A stretch of 48,756 bases of DNA from an uncultured Halomonas sp. Lineage in GTDB: Bacteria > Pseudomonadota > Gammaproteobacteria > Pseudomonadales > Halomonadaceae. The notes under the pieces are model-generated. The model ran no database searches. It was not told where the DNA came from and worked only from the letters and a program-made list of their open reading frames with translations. Positions 8,707-17,364 of the stretch are shown here, in pieces. Made by a program: the position numbers and the translations under genes. The DNA lies in assembly GCF_946887195.1 (NCBI RefSeq), contig NZ_CAMPKE010000021.1, forward strand, positions 1 through 48,756. The letters are read 5' to 3'. Every line of letters begins with the position of its first letter. Position 1 is the first letter of the stretch.

Positions 8707-9699
8707 TCAGTTCTCGAAACCGACGTTTCCGGCGACGGCGCTCAACCCATCCTCATTCTTGGTGAGGAACGCTTGATACTCATCCTGCGGTAGAAAGCGC
8801 ACGACCGAACCGAGCTCGGTTTCCAACCGCTTGACGAGCTCTTCGTTCTCGAGAGCCTGACGGAACGCATCTTCGAGGATCTGCAAGCGGTCCTCGGGGG
8901 TCCCCTTGGGAGCAAAAACGCCGCGACTCGTCGCATTGGTCAGCTCGATGCCTTGCTCCTGCAGCGTGGCGACATCGGGTAGGCTGCCCAATCTCTCGTC
9001 ATGCGCTACGCCCAGCGGCCTGAAGGAACCGGCTTCGTAGAAGGAGCTGCCGGAAGGCATGTTGAGCATGGCAAAATCGATCTCTTCGGCAAGCAGCGCC
9101 GAGACCTCAGAGCCCGTATCGGGGTAGCCGACCAGGCGCACTTCATCCATCGAAATGCCGGTGGCCTCGAAGAACTGGGCCCAAAAGAAGTGATCCGTGG
9201 AGCTGGGAATGATACCGAAGGTCGCCTCGCCAGGATGCTCACTGACATACTCGGCGATCTCGCCGGCACTCTGCACGGGATGATCGGTATACGTGGAAGG
9301 GATGTTGATGGTCTGCGTCAACAGGGCGATGGGCTCGAAGGCATCGTAGGAATAATCGACCGTGCCACTCAAATAGGAAAGGGCGATCGTGTCGTGGCTG
9401 CCTAGAATGGTATAGCCATCGGGCTCCGCATCCTTGACGGTTCGTGAGCCTAACGTCGCGCCGGCACCCTGCATGTTGACCGGCACGATGGGCTGGCCAA
9501 GATACTGCTCGGCTTCCTTGGCGACCAGGCGAAAAATGATATCGGTTGCCCCACCGGGGCCGAAAGGAATGATCAGGCGTATCGGGCGCTCGGGATAATC
9601 GGCGGCATTCGCCGATGAAACGAGCGTTGCCTGCGAACCGTAGCCGGCCATGCCGAATACCGCGGCAGCGAGAGTCAGTTTGAGTAATGTGCGCTTCAT
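8707..9699 (-). CDS. tctC: Tripartite tricarboxylate transporter substrate-binding protein (TctC/Bug family)
   Basis: Periplasmic binding protein of the tricarboxylate transporter. A signal peptide covers about residues 1-33 (cleavage near SANA-ADYP). The mature start YPERPIRLIIPFGPGGATDIIFRLVA is the standard Bug/TctC opening, in which the PGGATD-type loop contacts a ligand carboxylate. NMQGAGATLGSRTVKDAEPDGYTIL and FAPKGTPEDRLQILEDAFRQAL are further conserved stretches. At 330 residues it has the normal family length. GAGGTG precedes the ATG. It is the first gene of tctC-tctB-tctA-ggt. Its 120-bp upstream gap to the chromate-transporter operon contains a small GCCTCG/CGAGGC inverted repeat near 9745 but no clear promoter. 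Confidence 0.95.
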   Translation of the reverse strand: MKRTLLKLTLAAAVFGMAGYGSQATLVSSANAADYPERPIRLIIPFGPGGATDIIFRLVAKEAEQYLGQPIVPVNMQGAGATLGSRTVKDAEPDGYTILGSHDTIALSYLSGTVDYSYDAFEPIALLTQTINIPSTYTDHPVQSAGEIAEYVSEHPGEATFGIIPSSTDHFFWAQFFEATGISMDEVRLVGYPDTGSEVSALLAEEIDFAMLNMPSGSSFYEAGSFRPLGVAHDERLGSLPDVATLQEQGIELTNATSRGVFAPKGTPEDRLQILEDAFRQALENEELVKRLETELGSVVRFLPQDEYQAFLTKNEDGLSAVAGNVGFEN

Positions 9700-9818
9700 G
9701 CTTCCACCTCTTTTGTTCTAGTCAATGGTGATGATGCGTTGTGCCTCGGCGAGGCGTTTCATGCGCTTTCAAAATGCCTACAGCATTCACTGTTCTTGTC
9801 GCTGTGTTCTGAACGTCG

Positions 9819-10352
9819 TCATGTACCGAGAAAGAGTCCTCCGTAAGTGAGTGAGGCCAGGATGACGAAAGCCGGATGAAGCCGAATGCGTAGCAGCAGG
9901 AAGGCCGCGACCGAGGCGATGCCGAGCGTGTGCCAGGGGCCGGCGCCATCGATGCTTTCGATGAAAAAGGTCCAGGTGAGATAGGCCATCAGCACCATGA
10001 TGACCGGCCTGACCCACTGGCTCATGCTTTTGACCTTGAGTGAATCGCGATAGCGATACAGCGTCCCCATCGCAATCAGCATCAGCAGCAGCGACGGTGC
10101 GATGGTAGCGAATGAGGCGATCAGCGCGCCGGGAATACCGGCGACGTCATAGCCGATATAGCCGGCCATCTTGGTGGCAATGGGGCTTGGCAGGGTATTG
10201 CCCAGGGCCAATGTCTCGGCGAAAGCCTGCGAGCTCATCCAGCCGTAGCGACCGACCACTTCGTTCTCGATCAGCGGAATGATCGCCGGCCCACCGCCAT
10301 AACCGACGATATTGGGAATGAAGAAGGCGACGAAAACCTGCCAGTAGATCAT
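9819..10352 (-). CDS. Chromate transporter, half-size (CHR) subunit 2
   Basis: A 177-residue membrane protein of the short-chain CHR family. The signature GYGGGPAIIPLIENEVV near residue 20 and ALGNTLPSPIATKMAGYIGY near residue 50 match the conserved ChrA motifs, followed by four or five hydrophobic segments. Full ChrA proteins have two such halves; short CHR proteins occur as paired genes acting together. The ATG at 10352 overlaps the stop of the upstream half by 4 nt and has GAAGAGGGG in front. Chromate export is the founding activity, but many CHR homologues have not been shown to move chromate; sulfate or another oxyanion is possible. Confidence 0.9.
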   Translation of the reverse strand: MIYWQVFVAFFIPNIVGYGGGPAIIPLIENEVVGRYGWMSSQAFAETLALGNTLPSPIATKMAGYIGYDVAGIPGALIASFATIAPSLLLMLIAMGTLYRYRDSLKVKSMSQWVRPVIMVLMAYLTWTFFIESIDGAGPWHTLGIASVAAFLLLRIRLHPAFVILASLTYGGLFLGT

Positions 10353-10927
10353 GGCGGCGACCCCTCTTCGGCGGTGCGCGCCTTGCGCCGTTCGGGTCGC
10401 AGCAGGGCAGCGATCAGAATCGCGCCGATGACGATGCCCGGATGCACATCCAGCCAATAGATCAGCCCGCCCGCGCAAGCACCGAGAAGCAACGTCGCGA
10501 TCCAGCCCAGTGTGCTACGTGCCTTGCTGAAGAAATCCCAGGTCAGTTGCGCCATCATCACCATGACCACCGGTACGACGCCTTCGCTCATCCCCTGGAT
10601 CCAGCGATAATCGCGATAGCGCGTGAACAGGCCGAGCAGCAATATCATCGCCAGCACGACCGGCACGACCACGGCGATGACCGCATTGAGACACCCCGCC
10701 AAGCCGCCGATGCGGTAACCGATCGTGCCTGCCATCTTGGTGGCGATGGGGCCGGGCAGGGTATTGCCGATCGCCAGTACATCGCCGAACTCCTCATCGC
10801 TCATCCAGGCGTAGCGCTTGACCACCTCCTGGTACACCAGCGGAATCATTGAGGGTCCACCACCGAACCCCAGCAAGCCGATGCGCAGAAAGGCCATGGA
10901 CAGTTGCGCCTGGCGGGCAACACTCAT
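10349..10927 (-). CDS. Chromate transporter, half-size (CHR) subunit 1
   Basis: First of two tandem half-size CHR genes, 192 residues. GLLGFGGGPSMIPLVYQEVVKRYAWM and AIGNTLPGPIATKMAGTIGYRIGG are the CHR signatures, with further hydrophobic helices to a basic C-terminus rich in Arg. It is clearly paralogous to the following gene, as expected for the two inverted halves of a CHR dimer. The start at 10927 gives the usual N-terminus (MSVARQAQLSMAFLRIG); the open frame to 11161 runs back through the AT-rich control region and has no family similarity. Divergent from a GntR-type regulator, which probably controls the pair. Confidence 0.9.
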   Translation of the reverse strand: MSVARQAQLSMAFLRIGLLGFGGGPSMIPLVYQEVVKRYAWMSDEEFGDVLAIGNTLPGPIATKMAGTIGYRIGGLAGCLNAVIAVVVPVVLAMILLLGLFTRYRDYRWIQGMSEGVVPVVMVMMAQLTWDFFSKARSTLGWIATLLLGACAGGLIYWLDVHPGIVIGAILIAALLRPERRKARTAEEGSPP

Positions 10928-11022
10928 GCCTCTCGGCCTGCCCGGCTCGAGCGGGGGCGTTGCTGGGAACGATCGGGTATGCGAGGAGAACGAAGCGTAT
11001 TCACTGAATGGTTTTCCCTGAT

Positions 11023-11051
11023 TAATCGTTTTAAAATCAAAAAATCGATTA
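11023..11051. promoter_or_regulatory. AT-rich inverted repeat between chr pair and GntR gene
   Basis: The 200 bp between the divergent chromate-transporter and GntR genes contains an AT-rich island in a GC-rich genome. Within it TAATCG (11023-11028) and CGATTA (11046-11051) form an inverted repeat with 17 bp between arms, flanking a TTTTAAAA palindrome (11029-11036). This is a plausible operator and promoter area for both directions; FCD-type GntR regulators usually bind short palindromes near their own promoter. I cannot define the -35/-10 elements. Confidence 0.4.
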
Positions 11052-11130
11052 TTATTTGAAGAATATAGATTGTCTTTCGAAGATGCGTCAAGCTTGGCAG
11101 GCTGACGACATGGCGAGGCGAGGAGGGAAA

Positions 11131-11811
11131 ATGGCTCGAGACGCGAAAGGAGAGGGAGCAACCACGGCCAGCCGGATATTCGATATCCTGCGTCATGACC
11201 TGGTGAACGGGCACTTCACGGCCGGTGAGAAACTCGGCATCAGCACCCTGCGAGACAGCTACCAGGTGGGCTTGAGCCCGCTACGCGAGGCGCTAAATCG
11301 CCTGGCGGCCTACGGCCTGCTGATTCAGGAGAATCAGCGGGGTTTTCGTGTGCCGCGCTTGGCCCGTGTCGAGTTGGATGACATCGCCGAAATGCGCCGG
11401 CAGCTCGAGGGCATGGCACTGGAACGGGCGATCCGCCACGGTGACGCGGAGTGGGAATCATTGCTGCTGGCCGCTCGTCATCGTCTCATGCGTGCCGATA
11501 GCGATCCGAGTCAGATCGAGCAGTGGGAGCAGCATCACAGCCACTTTCACCGCACATTGGTAGCACCTTGCCAGTCGGTGTGGCTGCTGCGCTTCATCGA
11601 GCAACTTCACGATCAGTTCGATCGTTACCGGCGTATGGCGCCACCGATACCCGCGGTTCGCAGCACGCTGGATGCACAGCATGGCGAACTGGTCGAACTG
11701 GCGCTGGCGCGCGATGCGGGGGGCGCCAGGGCGCTGTTGGACCGGCATATCGACCTGTCTTACGAGGTGGCGTTGGGCAGTTGCGCCGACGCCAGCGATC
11801 GCACCGGCTGA
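11131..11811 (+). CDS. GntR family transcriptional regulator, FCD subgroup
   Basis: DNA-binding regulator, 226 residues. The N-terminal winged helix-turn-helix (about residues 10-80) includes GISTLRDSYQVGLSPLREALNRLAAYGLLIQ, the GntR recognition region. The C-terminal all-helical FCD effector domain has the RRQLEGMALERAI opening and His-containing segments (QHHSHFHRTLV, DAQHGELVELALARD, LLDRHI) that bind metal and small carboxylates in relatives. I chose 11131 because AGGAGGG lies four bases upstream; earlier in-frame ATGs at 11056 and 11110 are poorer. Divergent from the chromate-transporter pair, it probably regulates them or the tct operon beyond. The ligand is unknown. Confidence 0.92.
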   Translation: MARDAKGEGATTASRIFDILRHDLVNGHFTAGEKLGISTLRDSYQVGLSPLREALNRLAAYGLLIQENQRGFRVPRLARVELDDIAEMRRQLEGMALERAIRHGDAEWESLLLAARHRLMRADSDPSQIEQWEQHHSHFHRTLVAPCQSVWLLRFIEQLHDQFDRYRRMAPPIPAVRSTLDAQHGELVELALARDAGGARALLDRHIDLSYEVALGSCADASDRTG

Positions 11812-11852
11812 GGGCATCGATCGCCACCCCGGCGATATGAATGTCGTTGGCC

Positions 11853-12311
11853 TCAGGCGGCTTGAGCGGGCTGGCGCATCACCCCCATCACCAGGCCCAG
11901 CACCTGGATGTCGTCGTTCTTCAGGTAGATGGGTTGCATGTCCTGATTGGCCGGTTGCAGGCGCACGCCGGATTTCTCGATATACAGCTTCTTCAGCGTC
12001 ACTTCCTGATTGTTGATCATCACCACGGCGGTTTCGCCGTTCTCGGCGCTCTCGTAACGCTCGATGATGATCACGTCGCCATCGTGAATGTTGCAGTCGA
12101 TCATCGAGTCGCCGCGTACCTTCAGCGCATAGGTGTTGCGGCGCACCATGCGCGATGGAATATAGACGCTGCTCTGATCGGGACAGACCTCTATCGGCAT
12201 GCCAGCGGCCACCTGGCCGAGCAGCGGCACTTCGATAAGGTCGGTCGCATCGATCTCTTCCCAGGCGCCATCGACCAGCGGCAGGTTGGGCAGGCGGTGC
12301 AGGTAGTGCAT
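11853..12311 (-). CDS. LexA/UmuD-like S24 peptidase without a DNA-binding domain
   Basis: A 152-residue protein of the S24 self-cleaving family. The cleavage region EVPLLGQVAAGMPIE (scissile Ala36-Gly37), the catalytic Ser69 in KVRGDSMID and the general-base Lys107 in EVTLKKLY are all present, so the protease fold looks intact. LexA and phage repressors carry an N-terminal helix-turn-helix of 70-90 residues; here only about 30 residues precede the cleavage site, as in UmuD. The ATG at 12311 has GGGAG 8 nt upstream; the frame continues to 12755 but is then antisense to ccmA. No umuC-like gene is adjacent and I see no SOS box in the 190-bp upstream gap. A UmuD-like role or a signal-controlled proteolytic switch is possible. 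Confidence 0.8.
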   Translation of the reverse strand: MHYLHRLPNLPLVDGAWEEIDATDLIEVPLLGQVAAGMPIEVCPDQSSVYIPSRMVRRNTYALKVRGDSMIDCNIHDGDVIIIERYESAENGETAVVMINNQEVTLKKLYIEKSGVRLQPANQDMQPIYLKNDDIQVLGLVMGVMRQPAQAA

Positions 12312-12503
12312 GACCCTTACTCCCATGGAGACAACATCGCGCATCATAGCAAGCGCGACGGACCCGGAAAACGTGCTACCACCAAGGTCGCATCCTGCCG
12401 GCGACCGATGTTGCCGGGGCGCAACGCGCCGGGCCCCCGCCGCTGGTCGCTCGAGCGCTTTTTGTGTACAGTCCGGGCTGATCATGAGTGGTGGGAGAGC
12501 GCC

Positions 12504-13172
12504 GTGACAGTGTGCCTCGAGGCGCGTGGATTGGCCTGCGAACGCGACGATCGCTGGCTGTTTAGGGGGCTCGACCTGCGTGTCGCTCCCGGCGAAGTGC
12601 TTCGTGTCGAAGGCCCTAACGGTAGCGGCAAGACCACACTGCTCAAGATTCTTTCCGGCCAGCTCAGCGATTACCACGGCGAGCTGACCTGGGACGGTCG
12701 ACCGATGCGCCGGGTACGCACGGCTTTTCTTGCCAACCTGCTGTATCTGGGCCACGCGCCCGGCGTCAAGACCGCTCTCACGCCGTTGGAGAACCTGGCC
12801 TGGTATCAGGCATTGAGCGGCGAGCGCGGCAGCGACGCCGAGCGTCTGGCGGCGCTCGACGATATCGGCCTCGGTGGCTTCGAGGATATTCCGGCGGCGC
12901 AGCTATCCGCTGGCCAACAGCGGCGGGTGGCGCTGGCTCGCCTGGCGCTGATGCCGCGTCCGTTATGGATACTCGATGAGCCCTTCACGGCGATCGATCG
13001 GCAAGGTGTCAACGCGCTGGAAAAGCGGTTACAGGCACACGCGCATGCCGGTGGCAGTGTGATTCTGACCACTCATCATGAATTGCCCGCACTCGGCGAA
13101 ATGCGTAGCGTGGCGCTGGGCGGCACCGTGCGAGCCGAGCCGGTGCCCGGGAGCCAGCATGCAGCGCATTGA
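12504..13172 (+). CDS. ccmA: Cytochrome c maturation ABC transporter ATP-binding protein CcmA
   Basis: ATPase of the CcmABCD complex that releases haem-loaded CcmE (System I cytochrome c biogenesis). Walker A GPNGSGKTT is at residues 37-45, the ABC signature LSAGQQRRVALARL at about 134-147, Walker B and catalytic Glu in WILDEPFTAID near 155-165, and the switch His in TTHHEL near 194. At 222 residues it has the usual length. The start is a GTG at 12504 preceded by GGTGGGAG; the reading frame extends far upstream, but those codons oppose the S24 gene and resemble nothing. A possible -10 (TACAGT) lies about 35 bp upstream. First of nine ccm genes; overlaps ccmB by 14 nt. Confidence 0.95.
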   Translation: MTVCLEARGLACERDDRWLFRGLDLRVAPGEVLRVEGPNGSGKTTLLKILSGQLSDYHGELTWDGRPMRRVRTAFLANLLYLGHAPGVKTALTPLENLAWYQALSGERGSDAERLAALDDIGLGGFEDIPAAQLSAGQQRRVALARLALMPRPLWILDEPFTAIDRQGVNALEKRLQAHAHAGGSVILTTHHELPALGEMRSVALGGTVRAEPVPGSQHAAH

Positions 13173-13857
13173 ACCGCGAGCCGCCCTGACTGTCGCATTG
13201 GCGGCAACCATCAAGCGCGATTTGACGCTATTGCTGCGGCGGCGCAGCGATGTCATCAATCCGCTGGTATTCTTCGCGCTGGTCATCACCCTGTTCCCGC
13301 TGGGTATTTCTCCCGCCCCGTCGCTATTGTCCGAAATCGCTCCGGGGCTGTTATGGGTCGCGGCGCTACTGGCCACCCAATTATCGCTGGACGCGCTGTT
13401 TCGTGGCGATCACGACGATGGCAGTCTGGAACAGCTGCTGTTGGCGCCGCAGCCGCTAGCGGCCCTGGTATTGGCCAAGGTACTGGTGCATTGGCTGCTC
13501 ACCGGGCTGCCGCTGGCATTGATGGCGCCGCTGCTGGGTCTGATGCTGTCGCTGCCGAGCGGCAGTTACGGCGTACTGATGCTATCGCTGGCGCTGGGTA
13601 GCGCCAGTCTGAGCTTGATCGGCGCCATCGGCGCGGCACTGACGGTGGGATTGGCGCGTGGCGGCGTGTTGCTGTCGCTGCTGGTATTGCCACTTTATAT
13701 ACCGGTACTGATCTTCGGCGCGGGGGCCGTGCAGGTCATCACGCTCGGCGGCAATGCCGCGCCGCATCTGGCGATTCTCGGTGCGCTGCTGGCGGTTGCG
13801 CTGATGCTCGCACCCTGGGCGATCGCCGCGGCGTTGCGGATCAGTATCAACGGTTAG
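13159..13857 (+). CDS. ccmB: Haem exporter / cytochrome c maturation permease CcmB
   Basis: Membrane partner of CcmA, 232 residues with six hydrophobic segments. The motifs [22 protein letters not shown] at the N-terminus and [17 protein letters not shown] after the second helix are strongly conserved in CcmB, as is the [16 protein letters not shown] segment. The start at 13159 follows GGGAG and lies inside the last codons of ccmA, consistent with coupled translation. Works with CcmA and CcmC to drive ATP-dependent release of holo-CcmE. Confidence 0.95.
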   Translation: MQRIEPRAALTVALAATIKRDLTLLLRRRSDVINPLVFFALVITLFPLGISPAPSLLSEIAPGLLWVAALLATQLSLDALFRGDHDDGSLEQLLLAPQPLAALVLAKVLVHWLLTGLPLALMAPLLGLMLSLPSGSYGVLMLSLALGSASLSLIGAIGAALTVGLARGGVLLSLLVLPLYIPVLIFGAGAVQVITLGGNAAPHLAILGALLAVALMLAPWAIAAALRISING

Positions 13858-13879
13858 GAGCCATGAGGGATGGACGGGC

Positions 13880-14632
13880 ATGTGGGGCTTCATTCATAAA
13901 CTGGGTTCGCCCAAATGGTTTTATGCCATCAGTACGCGTTTGCAGCCCTGGTTCTGGGCTGCCGCGCTGGTGCTGCTGACCATCGGCAGCATCTGGGGCC
14001 TGGCGTTCGCGCCGCCGGACTACCAGCAGGGCAACAGCTTTCGTATCATCTATGTGCATGTGCCGGCGGCGATTCTCGCCCAGTCGTGCTTTGTCGCGCT
14101 GGCCGTGGCCGGGCTGGTGTTTCTGGTCTGGAAGATCAAGGTCGCCGACATGGCGGCGGTGGTGATCGCGCCGTTCGGCGCGTCGATGACATTCGTTGCG
14201 CTGTTTTCCGGCTCCGTGTGGGGGGTGCCGACCTGGGGGACCTGGTGGGTATGGGATGCGCGCCTGACCTCGATGCTGATCCAGTTGTTCTTGTATCTCG
14301 GCGTGATCGCCCTGCGCGGCGCCTTTCTCAGTCGCGATAGCGGCGCCCGCGCGGCATCGGTACTGGCGCTGGTCGGCGTGGTCAATATCCCGATCATCAA
14401 GTACTCGGTCGAGTGGTGGAATACGTTGCACCAACCGGCGACGTTCACCTTGACCGAGCGCCCGGCGATGCCGGCCGAGATGTGGCTACCGTTGCTGATC
14501 ATGGTGCTGGGCTTCTACAGTTTCTTCATCGCCCTGACATTGATGCGTACGCGTAGCGAGATACTCAGGCGCGAATCCACCAAGCGCTGGGTTCGCGAGT
14601 TGGCCGGCGAGCTGCCGGGAGGCAAGCGCTGA
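13880..14632 (+). CDS. ccmC: Haem-handling membrane protein CcmC
   Basis: Loads haem onto CcmE at the periplasmic side of the inner membrane. The 250-residue protein has six hydrophobic helices and the tryptophan-rich WWD-type motif [15 protein letters not shown] (about residues 119-133) flanked by the haem-ligand histidines (IYVHVPAA near 57 and the WNTLHQPAT region near 180). The ATG at 13880 is 22 bp after ccmB; GAGGGATGGACGGG precedes it. The stop overlaps the ccmD start by one base (TGATG). Confidence 0.96.
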   Translation: MWGFIHKLGSPKWFYAISTRLQPWFWAAALVLLTIGSIWGLAFAPPDYQQGNSFRIIYVHVPAAILAQSCFVALAVAGLVFLVWKIKVADMAAVVIAPFGASMTFVALFSGSVWGVPTWGTWWVWDARLTSMLIQLFLYLGVIALRGAFLSRDSGARAASVLALVGVVNIPIIKYSVEWWNTLHQPATFTLTERPAMPAEMWLPLLIMVLGFYSFFIALTLMRTRSEILRRESTKRWVRELAGELPGGKR

Positions 14633-14859
14633 TGGCCTTCGATTCGCTGTCCGCGCTACTGGCCATGGGCGGCCATGCGGTCTATGTCTGGTCGGCCTGG
14701 GGCGTGACGGCGGCGCTGCTGATCGGCAGCGTGTGGCATGCGCGAATCGAGCGCCGCCAGTTGATTCGACAACTCCAGCGACGCAACCGTCGGGAGCGCG
14801 ACGCCGCGAAACGCGACGCTCCCGAGGCTATTTCCGAAAGAGACGCCGATGACGCCTAA
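14632..14859 (+). CDS. ccmD: Haem exporter protein CcmD
   Basis: Small single-helix membrane protein (75 residues) that stabilises CcmE in the CcmABCD complex. It shows the conserved [24 protein letters not shown] pattern at residues 11-34, where the GGHxxYVW motif precedes the transmembrane segment, followed by a charged cytoplasmic tail with [18 protein letters not shown]. Overlaps ccmC by one base and ccmE by 11 bases. Confidence 0.93.
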   Translation: MAFDSLSALLAMGGHAVYVWSAWGVTAALLIGSVWHARIERRQLIRQLQRRNRRERDAAKRDAPEAISERDADDA

Positions 14860-15337
14860 ACGCAAACAGCGCCTGTGCGTGCTGCTCGGGCTGATTGCCT
14901 TGGCGGCGATTGCCGTGGGGCTGACGCTCTATGCGCTACGCAGCAATATCAATCTGTTCTTCAGCCCGGCGCAGATCGCCGCCGGCGAGGCGCCGATCGA
15001 ACGCCAGATCCGTGCCGGGGGCATGGTCAAGCAGGGCAGCGTGTCGCGCGATGACGATACCCTCGACGTGACCTTCGTCGTCACCGATTATGAGGATGAT
15101 CTGCGTATCACCTACAGTGGTATCCTGCCCGATCTGTTTCGCGAGGGGCAGGGTGTGGTGGTGATCGGCAAGCTGGACGGTAGCGGTACGCTGCGGGCCG
15201 AGCAAGTGCTGGCCAAGCACGATGAAAACTACATGCCGCCAGGAGTCGCCGCCGCGCTCGAGGCCTCCGGCAATGCGCCCACCGCGGCCCAGTCCGCCGG
15301 CGGAATGTTCGTCGTCGATGGCGCGAGCGCCGAGTAA
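14849..15337 (+). CDS. ccmE: Cytochrome c-type biogenesis haem chaperone CcmE
   Basis: Membrane-anchored periplasmic haem chaperone of 162 residues. An N-terminal signal anchor covers about residues 8-30; the OB-fold domain follows with [11 protein letters not shown] and [32 protein letters not shown]. The haem is held covalently by His124 in [11 protein letters not shown], with Tyr128 as axial ligand, and both are intact. The C-terminal tail after residue 135 is Ala-rich and probably flexible. Accepts haem from CcmC and passes it to CcmF/CcmH. Confidence 0.97.
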   Translation: MTPKRKQRLCVLLGLIALAAIAVGLTLYALRSNINLFFSPAQIAAGEAPIERQIRAGGMVKQGSVSRDDDTLDVTFVVTDYEDDLRITYSGILPDLFREGQGVVVIGKLDGSGTLRAEQVLAKHDENYMPPGVAAALEASGNAPTAAQSAGGMFVVDGASAE

Positions 15338-15354
15338 CCGGGAGGCAGGGAGGC

Positions 15355-17364
15355 ATGATGTTCAGCAAGATCATTCCCGAAATCGGTCACTATGCGGTGA
15401 TTCTGGCGCTGCTGATGGCACTGGTGCAGGCCACCGTGCCGCTTGCCGGCGCGGCGACCCGCCGGCCATTGTGGATGGCCTTTGCGCGACCCATGGCGGC
15501 GGGCCAGTTCCTGTTTCTGCTGGTGGCGTTCGCCTGCCTGATGGCCAGCTTCCTGCTCGATGAATTCAGCGTCGCCTACGTGGCCAACAACTCCAATTCG
15601 ATGCTGCCCTGGTACTACAAGGCCAGCGCGGTATGGGGCAGCCATGAGGGCTCGGTGCTGCTGTGGAGCCTGATGCTCGGTGGCTGGGGGTTCGCCGTGA
15701 GTCTGTTCTCCAGGCGATTGCCGCGCGACATGCTGGCTCGCGTGCTGAGCGTGATGGGCATGATCTGCGTCGGTTTTCTGCTGTTCATTCTGCTCACCTC
15801 GAACCCGTTCAGCCGCTTGCTGCCCGACAGTCCGGCGGACGGTGCCGATCTCAATCCCCTGTTGCAGGATTTCGGCCTGATCATCCACCCGCCGATGCTC
15901 TACATGGGCTATGTGGGCTTCTCGGTGGTCTTCGCCTTCGCCATCGCCGCGCTGATCGGTGGTCGGCTCGATGCCGCCTGGACCCGCTGGGCGCGGCCCT
16001 GGACCAATATCGCCTGGGCCTTTCTCACCGTCGGTATCGCGCTGGGTAGCTGGTGGGCCTATTACGAGCTGGGCTGGGGCGGCTGGTGGTTCTGGGATCC
16101 GGTGGAGAACGCCTCGCTGCTGCCCTGGCTGGCCGGCACCGCGCTGATCCACTCGCTGGCGGTGACCGAAAAGCGCGGCAGCTTCAAGAGCTGGACGGTG
16201 CTGCTGGCGATCGTCACGTTCTCGCTGTCGCTGCTCGGCACTTTTCTGGTGCGTTCGGGGGTGCTGACCTCGGTGCATGCCTTCGCCAACGACCCGGCGC
16301 GCGGCACCTTCATTCTGGCGCTCTTGGGCGTCGCGGTGGGTGGCTCGCTGCTGCTGTTCGCGCTACGTGCGCCACGCGTCAGTCACACGGTCGGCTTCGG
16401 CTGGCTGTCGCGCGATGCGCTGCTGCTGATCAACAACATCATGCTGGTGATCATGACCGTCACGGTGCTGCTGGGCACCCTCTATCCGCTGATTCTCGAT
16501 GCGCTGGGGCTGGGCAAGATCAGCGTCGGTCCGCCGTACTTCAATGCACTGTTCGTACCGTTGACCACACTGTTGTGCATCTTCATGGGCCTCGGCCCGT
16601 TGGCGCGCTGGAAACAGATGGCCGGGCGCGAGCTGCTTCGCCGCCTGCTGTGGGCCGGCGTGGCGTCGCTGGTTATCGCCGTGGCGGCACCGCTGCTTTA
16701 CGACGGCGAGTGGAACCTGTGGGTGTCGCTGGGGCTGGCGATCGCACTGTGGGTGGTGCTGGCGCTGATTCGCGATATCGTCGACAAGCTGCGCAATGCC
16801 AGCTCGCTGGCGGCCGGCTTCAAGCGGTTGTCTCCGGCCTATTGGGGCATGCTGCTCGGGCATCTGGGGCTGGCGGTGACCATCGTCGGCGTGACGGTGG
16901 TTTCGCATTACAACGTCGAGCGCACCTTGCGCATGGGCGTAGGCGATAGCATCGAGCTCGCCGGTTACACCTTCGTCATGCGGGACTTGAGTGAACGGCG
17001 CGGCCCCAATTACATTGCCGATACCGCGACCATCGAAGTGCTGCGCGACGGCGAGCGAGTCGAGATCATGCGTCCCGAAAAGCGGCTCTATCTGGCGCGC
17101 AACATACCGATGACCGATGTCGCCCTGCGCCCGGGTCTATTCAGCGACCTTTACGTGGCCATGGGCGAGAGGCTGGAGAATGGCGACTGGGCGCTGCGCA
17201 TCCAGTACAAGCCATTCGTGCGCTGGCTGTGGCTCGGTGCGTTGCTGATGGCCAGCGGCGGCATTCTCGCCGTGGCCGACCGGCGTTATCGGCGGGTCAG
17301 GCAGCGTAGTGCGCGGGGTGTTGAAGGCACATCGAGCAGCGGGCTCGACGAGGTGCGCGCATGA
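15355..17364 (+). CDS. ccmF: Cytochrome c haem lyase subunit CcmF
   Basis: Large membrane subunit (669 residues) of the haem ligation complex that transfers haem from CcmE to apocytochrome c. It has about 14-15 hydrophobic helices, the WWD motif GWGGWWFWDPVENASLLPW at about residues 240-258, conserved histidine regions (WGSHEGSVLLW near 92, HPPMLYMGY near 178) and a periplasmic domain near the C-terminus (HYNVERTLRMGVGDSIELAGYTF). GGGAGG lies upstream of the first of two adjacent ATG codons. Overlaps ccmG by 4 nt (ATGA). Confidence 0.97.
   Translation: MMFSKIIPEIGHYAVILALLMALVQATVPLAGAATRRPLWMAFARPMAAGQFLFLLVAFACLMASFLLDEFSVAYVANNSNSMLPWYYKASAVWGSHEGSVLLWSLMLGGWGFAVSLFSRRLPRDMLARVLSVMGMICVGFLLFILLTSNPFSRLLPDSPADGADLNPLLQDFGLIIHPPMLYMGYVGFSVVFAFAIAALIGGRLDAAWTRWARPWTNIAWAFLTVGIALGSWWAYYELGWGGWWFWDPVENASLLPWLAGTALIHSLAVTEKRGSFKSWTVLLAIVTFSLSLLGTFLVRSGVLTSVHAFANDPARGTFILALLGVAVGGSLLLFALRAPRVSHTVGFGWLSRDALLLINNIMLVIMTVTVLLGTLYPLILDALGLGKISVGPPYFNALFVPLTTLLCIFMGLGPLARWKQMAGRELLRRLLWAGVASLVIAVAAPLLYDGEWNLWVSLGLAIALWVVLALIRDIVDKLRNASSLAAGFKRLSPAYWGMLLGHLGLAVTIVGVTVVSHYNVERTLRMGVGDSIELAGYTFVMRDLSERRGPNYIADTATIEVLRDGERVEIMRPEKRLYLARNIPMTDVALRPGLFSDLYVAMGERLENGDWALRIQYKPFVRWLWLGALLMASGGILAVADRRYRRVRQRSARGVEGTSSSGLDEVRA

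Noticed and set aside
12430..12500. SOS box upstream of the LexA-like gene or ccmA
   Set aside because: One ACAG half-site exists at about 12465-12468, but the matching CTGT eight bases upstream is absent.
12312..12755. N-terminal extension of the S24 protein to 300 residues
   Set aside because: The extra codons are antisense to ccmA and show no helix-turn-helix; a good ribosome binding site supports the shorter start.
15229..16278. 349-codon minus-strand ORF opposite ccmF
   Set aside because: Gln/Arg/His-rich low-complexity translation typical of antisense frames in GC-rich genes; no ribosome binding site or homology.
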